Shown in pieces: positions 6,360 through 12,753 of a DNA stretch of 13,936 nt. Position 1 is the first letter of the stretch. Each line of letters begins with the position of its first letter. The stretch spans positions 1-13,936 of the forward strand of contig JAMCXE010000043.1 of the NCBI GenBank assembly GCA_023474975.1. Reading direction: 5' to 3'. The stretch is from Patescibacteria group bacterium (GTDB taxonomy: Bacteria > Patescibacteriota > Minisyncoccia > UBA6257 > 02-FULL-45-10c). Both the position numbers and the translations under genes were made by a program. Below the pieces are notes generated by a model, which had not been told where the DNA came from, did no database searches, and saw only the letters and a program-made list of their open reading frames with translations.

Positions 6360-8183
6360 TTAATCGAACTCTCTTATTTCTTTTATAATTGTCTTTGGTT
6401 CAATGTGATGTTTTTGATTGTATGCAAGCTGTATTTCTCTTCGGCGCTCACATTCCTTCATGGCCCGATCCATTGATCCCGTGACGCCATCCGCATACAA
6501 AATGACCCTTCCCTCAACATTTCTCGCCGCACGGCCCATCGTCTGGATAAGAGATGTTTCCGAACGCAAAAATCCTTCGCTATCCGCATTTAATATCGCT
6601 ACCAAAGAAACTTCCGGAAGATCCAGTCCCTCACGAAGCAAGTTGATGCCAATAAGAATATCGAATTTCTTTTTTCTAAAATCGCTCAAGATCGTAGTTC
6701 GGTCAATGGTCTTGGTATCGCTGTGCATATATGTTGACTTAAATCCTTTTTCCAGTAAAAAATCATTCAATTCTTCCGCCATCTTCTTGGTCAGCGTTAC
6801 TATCAACGTTCTTTCGCCTTTTTTTGCGGTCTTGATCGCTTCTGCCATAACATCATCTATTTGGCCCTTATTTGTTTTTTTATTAAACACTGGCCGCACT
6901 TCTATTCTGGGATCTATCAATCCCGTCGGTCGAACGATCTGTTCAACGATTTGCTCCGATCTTTCCATTTCAAAATTTCCCGGAGTTGCTGAAGTAAAAA
7001 TAACTCGGCCGACTCTTTCTTGAAATTCCTTAAAATTAAGCGGCCTATTGTCTAAAGCAGACGGCAATCTCCAGCCGTGCTCAGCTAGAATTTTTTTTCG
7101 TGCCTGATCCCCCGCATACATTCCTGAAATTTGCGGCACAGCAATATGGCTTTCATCTATGACAGTCAAAAAATCAGGTTTACCATTTTTATCTTTAGGA
7201 AAATACTCCAAAAGAGTATCGGGCGGTTCACCGGCAAGTTTACCGGCCAAGTGTCTGGAATAATTTTCAATGCCGTGGCAAAAACCCAAAGTTTTTATCA
7301 TTTCTAAATCATATTTTGTCCGGCGTTCCAACCGCTCCGCCTCTAAAAGTAATCCATTTTTTTCAAAATATTTTAATCTCTCCTTTAATTCTTCTTTAAT
7401 ATCCTTTATGGCGCGCTCCCTATCAGGTAAACTGGTGACGAAATGTTTTGGCGGAAATATCACCAAATCGCCAAGCTTTTCTTTTATCGTCCTGGTTGTT
7501 TTTTCCAAAATAGCCAAATCCACTATCTTTTGATCATCAAGTTCGATCCGATAAACAAGTTCTTCGGAAGCCGCTATTATTTCGATCACTCCTGCGCGCA
7601 CGCGGAACTCACCTCTTTTTACAACGGTATTATTTCTAGCAAATCCTATTTTTATCAACTGTTTTATCAGATCTCCGCGAGTTATTAATTGCCCAACCTC
7701 CAATTTTATTACGGATTCAAAATATCTTTCCGGAAGTCCAAGGTTATAAATACAAGAAACGGAAGCAACCACGATAACATCGCTCCTGGTCAAAAGCGCT
7801 GAAGTTGCCAAGTGTCTGAACCTATCTATTTCCTCGTTTATCATTGATTCTTTATCTATATATGTATCGGTAACCGGAATATAGGCTTCGGGCTGATAAT
7901 AATCGTAGTAGGAAACAAAATAACAAACCTTATTATCAGGAAAAAATGCCTTATACTCCTGATATAGCTGCGCCGCCAAAGTCTTATTTGGAGCGATGAC
8001 CAAGGTCGGTTTTTGCACTCTTTCTATAACATTTGCCACCGTGAAAGTCTTGCCGCTACCGGTGACTCCCAAAAGTGTCTGGTATCGTTGGCCATTTTTC
8101 AAACCAGAAATAAGCTGCTTTATAGCACCCGGCTGATCGCCCGCTGGCTTATATTGCGATATTAATTTAAATTTTTTATCCAT
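6360..8183 (-). CDS. uvrB: Excinuclease ABC subunit B lacking the UVR domain
   Basis: UvrB is the helicase-like subunit that verifies damage and recruits UvrC. Visible parts in order: the start block KLISQYKPAGDQP, Walker A GVTGSGKT (39-46), the DNA-inserting hairpin YYDYYQPEAYIPVTDTYID, the DESH box, TSATPG, and the C-terminal helicase motifs including LREGLDLPEV and QTMGRAARN. The protein stops at KTIIKEIREFD, where other UvrBs continue for about 65 residues that end in the UVR domain binding UvrC. Only 4 nt separate its stop from uvrA, so nothing is hidden downstream. I chose the ATG at 8183 (607 aa); a GTG at 8189 adds two residues and neither has an SD. A promoter at 8249-8277 and a leader hairpin at 8197-8223 precede it. 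Confidence 0.96.
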   Translation of the reverse strand: MDKKFKLISQYKPAGDQPGAIKQLISGLKNGQRYQTLLGVTGSGKTFTVANVIERVQKPTLVIAPNKTLAAQLYQEYKAFFPDNKVCYFVSYYDYYQPEAYIPVTDTYIDKESMINEEIDRFRHLATSALLTRSDVIVVASVSCIYNLGLPERYFESVIKLEVGQLITRGDLIKQLIKIGFARNNTVVKRGEFRVRAGVIEIIAASEELVYRIELDDQKIVDLAILEKTTRTIKEKLGDLVIFPPKHFVTSLPDRERAIKDIKEELKERLKYFEKNGLLLEAERLERRTKYDLEMIKTLGFCHGIENYSRHLAGKLAGEPPDTLLEYFPKDKNGKPDFLTVIDESHIAVPQISGMYAGDQARKKILAEHGWRLPSALDNRPLNFKEFQERVGRVIFTSATPGNFEMERSEQIVEQIVRPTGLIDPRIEVRPVFNKKTNKGQIDDVMAEAIKTAKKGERTLIVTLTKKMAEELNDFLLEKGFKSTYMHSDTKTIDRTTILSDFRKKKFDILIGINLLREGLDLPEVSLVAILNADSEGFLRSETSLIQTMGRAARNVEGRVILYADGVTGSMDRAMKECERRREIQLAYNQKHHIEPKTIIKEIREFD

Positions 8184-8196
8184 AAACACAGAAAAC

Positions 8197-8223
8197 GCCC
8201 CATGTCTTGCGACATATAGGGGC
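8197..8223 (-). promoter_or_regulatory. Hairpin with GCAA tetraloop before uvrB
   Basis: Minus-strand RNA can form GCCCC / GGGGC outer pairs and an ATGTC / GACAT inner stem closed by a GCAA (GNRA) tetraloop, with a 3-nt bulge (UAU) on one side. GUUUUC follows. It lies between the likely uvrBA promoter and the ATG, so it would sit in the leader. It could instead terminate the gene that ends at 8318, but the U-tract is short. Confidence 0.55.
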
Positions 8224-8248
8224 TTACAAAAAATATTTAATTAAAAAG

Positions 8249-8277
8249 ACAATACCACTCTCTTTTTAAAAAAGCAA
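8249..8277 (-). promoter_or_regulatory. Probable uvrBA promoter
   Basis: TTGCTT at 8277-8272, a 17-bp spacer, TATTGT at 8254-8249. It predicts a leader of roughly 60 nt before the uvrB ATG. Each box has two mismatches to consensus, but the spacing is ideal. Confidence 0.5.
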
Positions 8278-8317
8278 CAAAGCTCGGATTCGGAGTCGCA
8301 CTGATCAAAATAAGCGA

Positions 8318-10054
8318 TCACTGAGACATTTCCTGAAGTTTGGAATAATATATTCCCGCAGTTTTGGAATCGCCTTTTTCTTGGTAATAAGCTATCAATG
8401 CCTTATAAGCATCCAAGTAATCCGGATTTACATTTATAGTTTCTTCCCAATTTTTAGCCGCCTCATCTTTTTTGCCCATATTCCAATAAGCCAAACCTTC
8501 ATTATAAAGAGCGTTGTCGTAATAAGGATTTGTTTTTAACTCCGCCTGATACTCATTTATGGCGCTTTGATAGTCGCCTTTCTGGGCATAGATCAGCCCC
8601 AGATTGTTGTGAGCCATCTGCTCATTCGGATTTAATTCCAGCGCCTTTTCATATTCCGGCTTTGCCATGTCCGCCTCTCCGTCCAACCAATACATCGCGC
8701 CTAAATTGCGGTGAGCTAGCGGCGCATGCGGAGAATTTTTAACCGCATCGGTCCAAAAAGATATTTTATCCCTAAAATTTTGACTATAAAAAAATGTAGT
8801 TATGGCTAAAACAGCTACAAGCAAAAACAAGAGCGCGTAATTGATCTTTTGCGAAGAAATTTTAATAAAATGGCTAAGCCGTCTGCCGACATGTGCCCAG
8901 TCTATTTCCAAAATAACAATAAAAAAGCCTATGATCGGCAAATATATTCTATGCTCCAAAAGATCCGGAGCCACCTGTAAATTCGGACGCAGAAAAGATG
9001 GAATTAAAAAAACCAAAAACCACGTAGTTCCAAAAATTATATTTTTCCAATTAATTTTTCTACGATTTGCGTCACTGCTTATAGCCGAAATATTATTTTC
9101 CCGGCCAAAATAGCTGAGATATAGCGCTAAAATAATAAACACCGTAGCACAATAACCATAAACAAAAGTCTGATCTAATAAAAAAGGGAAAACGGAAAGA
9201 TTGACCGGAAATAAAGCTTTTCCTATATACAAAAAAACGGAGGGCAAGTTATTAAAAATACTGCTAAAAGCGCTTATAACGGGCATGCCCAAAAGCCTTC
9301 CTCCCAAAGCCTGATCGCGAAGCAAGAACCAAAATATAAAGACTGATAGCCAGCCTATTATTGCAAATAAAAGCCTGCTTAGATCCGCATTTTTATCCGA
9401 TGTGGTAAATTTTCTTTTCTGCAGTAGCGCATAAATAATAAATAAGATCGGAGCAAAAACAGCCGTTTCTTTCGTAAAAAGAGCGCTTAACCAAAAAATA
9501 AAGTTCCAAAATAGATATTTCCATTTTCCCGATCCAAGATAATCGATAAAAAATATAAAAGACGCCAAAACGAACATCGCCACCAAAGAATCGTTCGATC
9601 CCGGAATCCAAGCCACGGCCTGAGTTAAAACAGGATGAACCGCGAATATCAAGGAAACAAAAAATGAAACAATGCGGTTAAATTGGAGTTTTTGCAAAAA
9701 AATAAAAAGCAAAAAAACGGTGGCCAGGTGAACAAGTATATTTAGAAAATGATAACCGACCGGACTTTGTCCGCCAATAAATGCCCCGATCATAAAATAA
9801 ATGGTCAAAAATGGTCTGTAATAAAAAGCGTCAGAACCCGATCCATGAAACACATCGCGCCCAAAAGTCTTTAAAATGCGGACCGGCTCGGAAATAAAAC
9901 GATAGTTATTCAAAATTAAAGTATTGTCGTCTAGATACGTAAAATTAAAACCGATCGTTCGCGCATAAACCGCAAAAACGATAAGTGTTAGAACGGCATA
10001 CGGCAGCCATTTCTTTTTCCAAAAACTATCCAGAAATGAATTAAAACTCAGCAT
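8318..10054 (-). CDS. GT-C-type membrane glycosyltransferase with C-terminal TPR repeats
   Basis: A 578-aa polytopic protein with about 11-12 hydrophobic segments up to residue 420, then about four TPR units to the end (for example AHNNLGLIYAQKGDYQSAI). The N-terminal architecture matches lipid-phosphosugar-dependent GT-C enzymes, especially the TMTC / protein O-mannosyltransferase-like group: a first helix, then YLDDNTLILNN with the Asp-Asp pair expected in the first external loop (about residues 41-42), YYRPFL, HFLNILVHL, and AVHPVLTQAVAWIPGSNDS. KET after a later helix is also typical. Family members transfer a sugar from a polyprenyl carrier to a protein or lipid on the outer face of the membrane. 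Donor and acceptor cannot be read from sequence. The TPR tail probably binds a partner. An extended -10 lies 41 nt upstream. No SD is seen. Confidence 0.82.
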   Translation of the reverse strand: MLSFNSFLDSFWKKKWLPYAVLTLIVFAVYARTIGFNFTYLDDNTLILNNYRFISEPVRILKTFGRDVFHGSGSDAFYYRPFLTIYFMIGAFIGGQSPVGYHFLNILVHLATVFLLFIFLQKLQFNRIVSFFVSLIFAVHPVLTQAVAWIPGSNDSLVAMFVLASFIFFIDYLGSGKWKYLFWNFIFWLSALFTKETAVFAPILFIIYALLQKRKFTTSDKNADLSRLLFAIIGWLSVFIFWFLLRDQALGGRLLGMPVISAFSSIFNNLPSVFLYIGKALFPVNLSVFPFLLDQTFVYGYCATVFIILALYLSYFGRENNISAISSDANRRKINWKNIIFGTTWFLVFLIPSFLRPNLQVAPDLLEHRIYLPIIGFFIVILEIDWAHVGRRLSHFIKISSQKINYALLFLLVAVLAITTFFYSQNFRDKISFWTDAVKNSPHAPLAHRNLGAMYWLDGEADMAKPEYEKALELNPNEQMAHNNLGLIYAQKGDYQSAINEYQAELKTNPYYDNALYNEGLAYWNMGKKDEAAKNWEETINVNPDYLDAYKALIAYYQEKGDSKTAGIYYSKLQEMSQ

Positions 10055-10094
10055 ACTATTTTAAATTAAAATTGGCCTTATTTGTGATACATTA

Positions 10095-10103
10095 ATTATA
10101 GCA
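10095..10103 (-). promoter_or_regulatory. Extended -10 promoter of the GT-C/TPR gene
   Basis: TGCTATAAT on the minus strand, identical to the element before dcd, about 41 nt before the ATG at 10054. No -35 is evident; that position falls in the end of the Smr gene. Confidence 0.6.
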
Positions 10104-10109
10104 ATAGAT

Positions 10110-10391
10110 CTACAGCCAAACCTCAAAAGCACCATTCCCACCGCGATCCACTCCGGCTTTTTTAAATTTTAATTTTTCCCGCCTCAATAGATTTTCCACA
10201 AAAGGCCGCAGGACGCTCTCTCCGTCTGGAGAATTCGTTCCCTTGCCCGTAATTATAAGAACCTTGGGAAAACCAAGATCGTACGCCCTCTCCAAAAAAT
10301 CATAAAGCTCGATCTCGGCTTGAGCGCGCGTAAGCATATGCAAATCAAGCTCCGCGCAAATTTTTCCGGAATTATTCTTTCGCCCTCGCAT
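10110..10391 (-). CDS. Smr-domain protein
   Basis: A 93-aa stand-alone Smr (small MutS-related) domain. The three landmarks are in order: ELDLHMLTRAQAEIEL (about 14-29, normally LDLHGLT), KVLIITGKGTNSPDGES-VLR (about 43-62, the GKG loop), and AGVDRGGNGAFEVWL at the end. Smr domains bind nucleic acid; some nick DNA or cleave RNA, for example at stalled ribosomes. A single short domain like this cannot be assigned to one of these roles. The Gly after LDLH is Met here. It starts 4 nt after the stop of the DUF47 gene, so the two are cotranscribed, although no functional link is known to me. Downstream the GT-C gene has its own promoter. Confidence 0.9.
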   Translation of the reverse strand: MRGRKNNSGKICAELDLHMLTRAQAEIELYDFLERAYDLGFPKVLIITGKGTNSPDGESVLRPFVENLLRREKLKFKKAGVDRGGNGAFEVWL

Positions 10392-10395
10392 CTAT

Positions 10396-11001
10396 CTAAG
10401 TATTTTTTACAATAATATCCCCTATAACATCGGCGGCGTCCACAACCCTGTCGGCGGCGTTGGATAAATGTCTATAAATTTCCCTCGTCTTTAAAATTTT
10501 AATGACATCGTTAGTGCTAAAAAGAGCCGCCAAAGCCTCGCGATACAAATGCTCTATTTTTTTCTCCGCCTTTCTGGCCTTGATAATATGTTCGGTGCAG
10601 GATGCAGGATGATCTTTTATGTTCTTTACCGCATAAACAATATCCTTACTCGCCCCATACAAAACGCCGACCATTTCTTTTATGAAATTATCCGGCTCAA
10701 TTTTCAAAATCGTCATTTCTTCTACCGTTGTTTCCGCATAATCCATAACATCATCGATCGAACGCGATAGCGAAAAAATATCCTCTCTATCAATTGGAGT
10801 AACAAATGTTTTATTCAATTCTTCAATTAAAATTCTTCTTATTTCATCAGCCTCCTCCTCTATTCTACTAACATCCTTCTGCTTTTCCGAAGTTGGATCA
10901 CAAACGAAATCAGATAAAGCCAAAAGACCTTCTTGCGTTTTTTCCGACTGAGCTATTAACTGCTGATAAAAATCATATCTTTTTAAAAAAGAAAATGCCA
11001 T
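10396..11001 (-). CDS. DUF47 / PhoU-like phosphate transport regulator
   Basis: A 201-aa, almost wholly helical protein beginning MAFSFLKRYDFYQQLIAQSEK. The family motif region TPIDREDIFSLSRSIDDVMDY (residues about 68-88) is well kept, as is the late helix EIYRHLSNAADRVVDAADVIGDI. DUF47 proteins are PhoU-like helical bundles that bind metal through Asp/Glu-rich motifs. They are usually encoded next to low-affinity phosphate transporters of the PiT family, whose activity they are thought to control. That is the arrangement here: the PiT gene is immediately upstream on the same strand, 112 bp away. The intervening DNA holds a heptanucleotide repeat and no obvious promoter or terminator, so cotranscription is likely. 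The gene is followed after 4 nt by the Smr gene. Confidence 0.93.
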   Translation of the reverse strand: MAFSFLKRYDFYQQLIAQSEKTQEGLLALSDFVCDPTSEKQKDVSRIEEEADEIRRILIEELNKTFVTPIDREDIFSLSRSIDDVMDYAETTVEEMTILKIEPDNFIKEMVGVLYGASKDIVYAVKNIKDHPASCTEHIIKARKAEKKIEHLYREALAALFSTNDVIKILKTREIYRHLSNAADRVVDAADVIGDIIVKNT

Positions 11002-11041
11002 TTTTTATATTTTTAAATTTATTTTTCAATCTTCTGTTTTC

Positions 11042-11077
11042 GACTTTCTACTTTCCGACATTCGACATTCGACTTTC
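11042..11077. repeat. Degenerate heptanucleotide tandem repeat
   Basis: On the plus strand the units read GACTTTC, TACTTTC, then after one extra C, GACATTC, GACATTC and GACTTTC. On the transcribed strand the consensus is GAAAGTC / GAATGTC. It fills part of the 112-bp gap between the PiT and DUF47 genes. Confidence 0.75.
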
Positions 11078-11113
11078 AACGCTCTCTATTTCAAACTTTA
11101 ATTATATCCTGAT

Positions 11114-12136
11114 TTAGAAAATTTTGTTAAGTATCAAAAATAAAATTCCGGCCAATAAAGCAGTGGCTGGAATAGTGAATACCCACACAGCCACCATTTC
11201 CTGTGCTATTTGCCACCTGATCATTTTCGGACGGAAAGCTGCTCCGGCACCCATCACCGAAGAAGACATGATCTGTCCGGTAGAAACCGGAAATCCTAGG
11301 ATCGAAGCTAAGTAAATAACTATCGAAGACGATGTCTGAGAGGCAAATCCATGGATCGGTCTTATTTTATAGAGACCCGATCCTATTTTCTTGATAATAC
11401 CCTTTCCGCCAAGCAATGTTCCTAAGAACATAGCCAGCGAACAAGAAAGCACCACCCAATTTGGAATTAATAACTTGCCCCCGGAAGAACCAGACATGCC
11501 GAGAATAACCAAAGAAAAAGATATTACACCGATCGTTTTTTGAGTGTCATTGGTTCCATGAGATAAGGATTGCGCAATCAATGAAAAAACTTGAAGATCT
11601 TTAAAGAGCTTATTTATTTTCGGAGAGCTCCACTGAGAAAAAAAGAGCGTCATTTGAGTAAAAAAATAAGTAATTGCAAATGCCACGATCGGAGAAATAA
11701 GCATCACGATAACAATCGCGATCACCTTATCCCAATTTATCGGATTGGGACCCCAACTAAATAAAAAAGAGCCGATGAGTCCCCCGATCAAAGCATGAGA
11801 TGAAGAAGATGGGATACTCAAATACCAAGCTACAACATTCCAAGAAATTGCGCTGATCAAAGCCGCAAAAACGACTAATACGCCAGAACTTCCGGATTGT
11901 TGCAATACATGCGGATTAATAATATCTGACCCGATCGTCTGCGCAACGGCAGTGCCAAGAAAATACGCTCCAACAAAATTGCCTATCGCTGCTATTAAAA
12001 GAGAAACCTCCAAACCCAAACTTCTGGAAAATATGATCGTTGCCACCTGACTAGCCGAATCAGTAAAGCCATTAGTAAAAGTAAAAAGAAGTGCGGTAGC
12101 CACCAATAAAATCACCGTTATTATCGCCAGACTCAT
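11114..12136 (-). CDS. PiT-family inorganic phosphate transporter
   Basis: A 340-aa membrane protein with about ten helices. PiT transporters move phosphate, often as a metal-phosphate complex, with H+ or Na+. The family's two inverted halves each carry the signature: TNGFTDSASQVAT (about 21-33, normally NGxxDAANxVAT) and SHGTNDTQKTIGV (about 193-205). SIPSSSSHALIGG (about 107-119) and FPVSTGQIMSSSVMGAG (about 283-299) are the paired S/T-rich substrate motifs. It lacks the long central cytoplasmic loop of E. coli PitA, as short bacterial PiT proteins do. The DUF47 regulator follows on the same strand, which fits a phosphate-uptake operon. A TATAAT box at 12213-12218 is the likely promoter. 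The start is the ATG at 12136 without a clear SD. Confidence 0.95.
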   Translation of the reverse strand: MSLAIITVILLVATALLFTFTNGFTDSASQVATIIFSRSLGLEVSLLIAAIGNFVGAYFLGTAVAQTIGSDIINPHVLQQSGSSGVLVVFAALISAISWNVVAWYLSIPSSSSHALIGGLIGSFLFSWGPNPINWDKVIAIVIVMLISPIVAFAITYFFTQMTLFFSQWSSPKINKLFKDLQVFSLIAQSLSHGTNDTQKTIGVISFSLVILGMSGSSGGKLLIPNWVVLSCSLAMFLGTLLGGKGIIKKIGSGLYKIRPIHGFASQTSSSIVIYLASILGFPVSTGQIMSSSVMGAGAAFRPKMIRWQIAQEMVAVWVFTIPATALLAGILFLILNKIF

Positions 12137-12212
12137 AAATAATTTATTCGTTTATTATTTTTTTTACGGATAGAAAATGCGTATGGGAACGATTTCAAAA
12201 GATATTGATTTA

Positions 12213-12218
12213 ATTATA
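12213..12218 (-). promoter_or_regulatory. Possible -10 box of the PiT gene
   Basis: A consensus TATAAT on the minus strand, in the context TACTATAAT, about 76 nt before the ATG at 12136. No convincing -35. It lies back to back with the tRNA promoter in the divergent gap. Confidence 0.45.
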
Positions 12219-12287
12219 GTATAAAATGCTCCAGCAAACGAGAAGTGGCGATCGGTAAGGCCAGCTATTTATTTTTTATTTCTTTTT

Positions 12288-12296
12288 TGCTATATT
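12288..12296 (+). promoter_or_regulatory. Extended -10 promoter of the tRNA-Asn gene
   Basis: TGCTATATT on the plus strand, ending 15 nt before the first base of the tRNA. It is the same extended -10 type as before dcd, the GT-C gene and the GH18 gene. No -35 is evident in the T-rich upstream sequence. Confidence 0.6.
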
Positions 12297-12311
12297 ATTT
12301 CTATCCTACAT

Positions 12312-12386
12312 TCCGCGATAGCTCAATGGTAGAGCGGCGCCCTGTTAAGGCGATGGTTCCAGGTTCGAGTCCTGGTCGCGGAGCCA
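12312..12386 (+). tRNA. tRNA-Asn (anticodon GTT)
   Basis: Full cloverleaf: acceptor TCCGCGA (12312-12318) with TCGCGGA, D-arm GCTC-AATGGTA-GAGC, anticodon loop CTGTTAA with GTT at positions 34-36, T-stem CCAGG / CCTGG around TTCGAGT, discriminator G and an encoded CCA at 12384-12386. The outermost anticodon-stem pair is G-A, the other four are Watson-Crick. It decodes AAC and AAU. It is the only plus-strand gene in the window and lies divergent to the PiT gene. The last seven bases (GGAGCCA) reappear in the downstream repeat at 12558. Confidence 0.96.
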
Positions 12387-12425
12387 AGAAATTAGATACG
12401 AACTCATTTTTTGAAGACGAGGGTG
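12380..12425 (+). repeat. Direct repeat copy 1, overlapping the tRNA 3' end
   Basis: Matches 12558-12603 at a constant offset of 178 bp: 39 of 46 positions by my count. It includes the GGAGCCA of the tRNA end and a perfect 21-base core (12394-12414) that begins AGATACGAACTC. Confidence 0.85.
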
Positions 12426-12437
12426 TTCGCTCGCCCA

Positions 12438-12475
12438 GCCCCGCCACTATTTTTCTGGGGCAAAGGAGGCGGGGC
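12438..12475. other. GC-rich hairpin downstream of tRNA-Asn
   Basis: GCCCCGCC (12438-12445) can pair with GGCGGGGC (12468-12475) around a 22-nt loop. No T-run follows on either strand, so it is not a standard terminator. It lies between the two direct-repeat copies and is much richer in GC than its surroundings. It may be a processing or structural element of the tRNA trailer. Confidence 0.5.
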
Positions 12476-12557
12476 GCATCATTTCAGATTTCGCTTTTTG
12501 GATTTATGTATCAGATTTGGCAAAATGATTTCAAAAGTTTGCGAGGGTTTTAATTCG

Positions 12558-12603
12558 GGAGCCACAAAACCAGATACGAACTCATTTTTTGATGATGAGA
12601 GTG
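12558..12603 (+). repeat. Direct repeat copy 2 with a tRNA-like tail
   Basis: Second copy of 12380-12425. It also starts with GGAGCCA, and upstream it has GGGTTTTAATTCGG, which looks like a decayed T-arm. No other tRNA arms can be folded here. About 25 bp beyond its end is an eight-C, seven-T tract (12628-12642). Otherwise the stretch 12426-12653 shows no gene. Confidence 0.8.
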
Positions 12604-12653
12604 CATCATCTAGTGGATTTTAAACAACCCCCCCCTTTTTTTCCGCACTAAAT

Positions 12654-12753
12654 TTATTTAACCTGTCTAAACGCGTCGTAAACACTCGCTAGCTCTAACC
12701 CAAGCGCCCATCCCGAAAAACCATTAAATTTGTAGTTCTTGATGAGGTCTATC
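12654..12753 (-). pseudogene. Out-of-frame C-terminal segment of the GH18 gene
   Basis: In the -1 frame relative to the open reading frame above it, the DNA after the A7 tract (12760-12754) reads IDLIKNYKFNGFSGWALG, then LELASVYDAFRQVK and TAA at 12654-12656. This is the expected end of a GH18 barrel: the last helix, then the strand and G-x-x-x-W-x-L-G motif. One extra A in the tract (eight instead of seven) would join it to the upstream frame and give a 350-aa protein. Either the gene is broken, or the tract is a sequencing or assembly error, or slippage restores the frame. Confidence 0.85.

Noticed and set aside
6418..7023. 201-codon plus-strand frame opposite uvrB
   Set aside because: It is a shadow of the conserved uvrB coding strand, Ser/Ile-rich, without start signals.
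12245..12553. Plus-strand reading frame of 102 codons
   Set aside because: It runs straight through the tRNA-Asn gene and its trailer. The middle is a translation of the tRNA.
12411..12623. Plus-strand reading frame between the repeat copies
   Set aside because: It is made of the direct repeat and the GC-rich hairpin, with no SD and no protein-like pattern.
12628..12642. Eight-C, seven-T homopolymer tract as a phase-variation site
   Set aside because: It lies outside any gene, and no promoter spacing depends on it. It is more useful as a warning of possible sequencing errors nearby.
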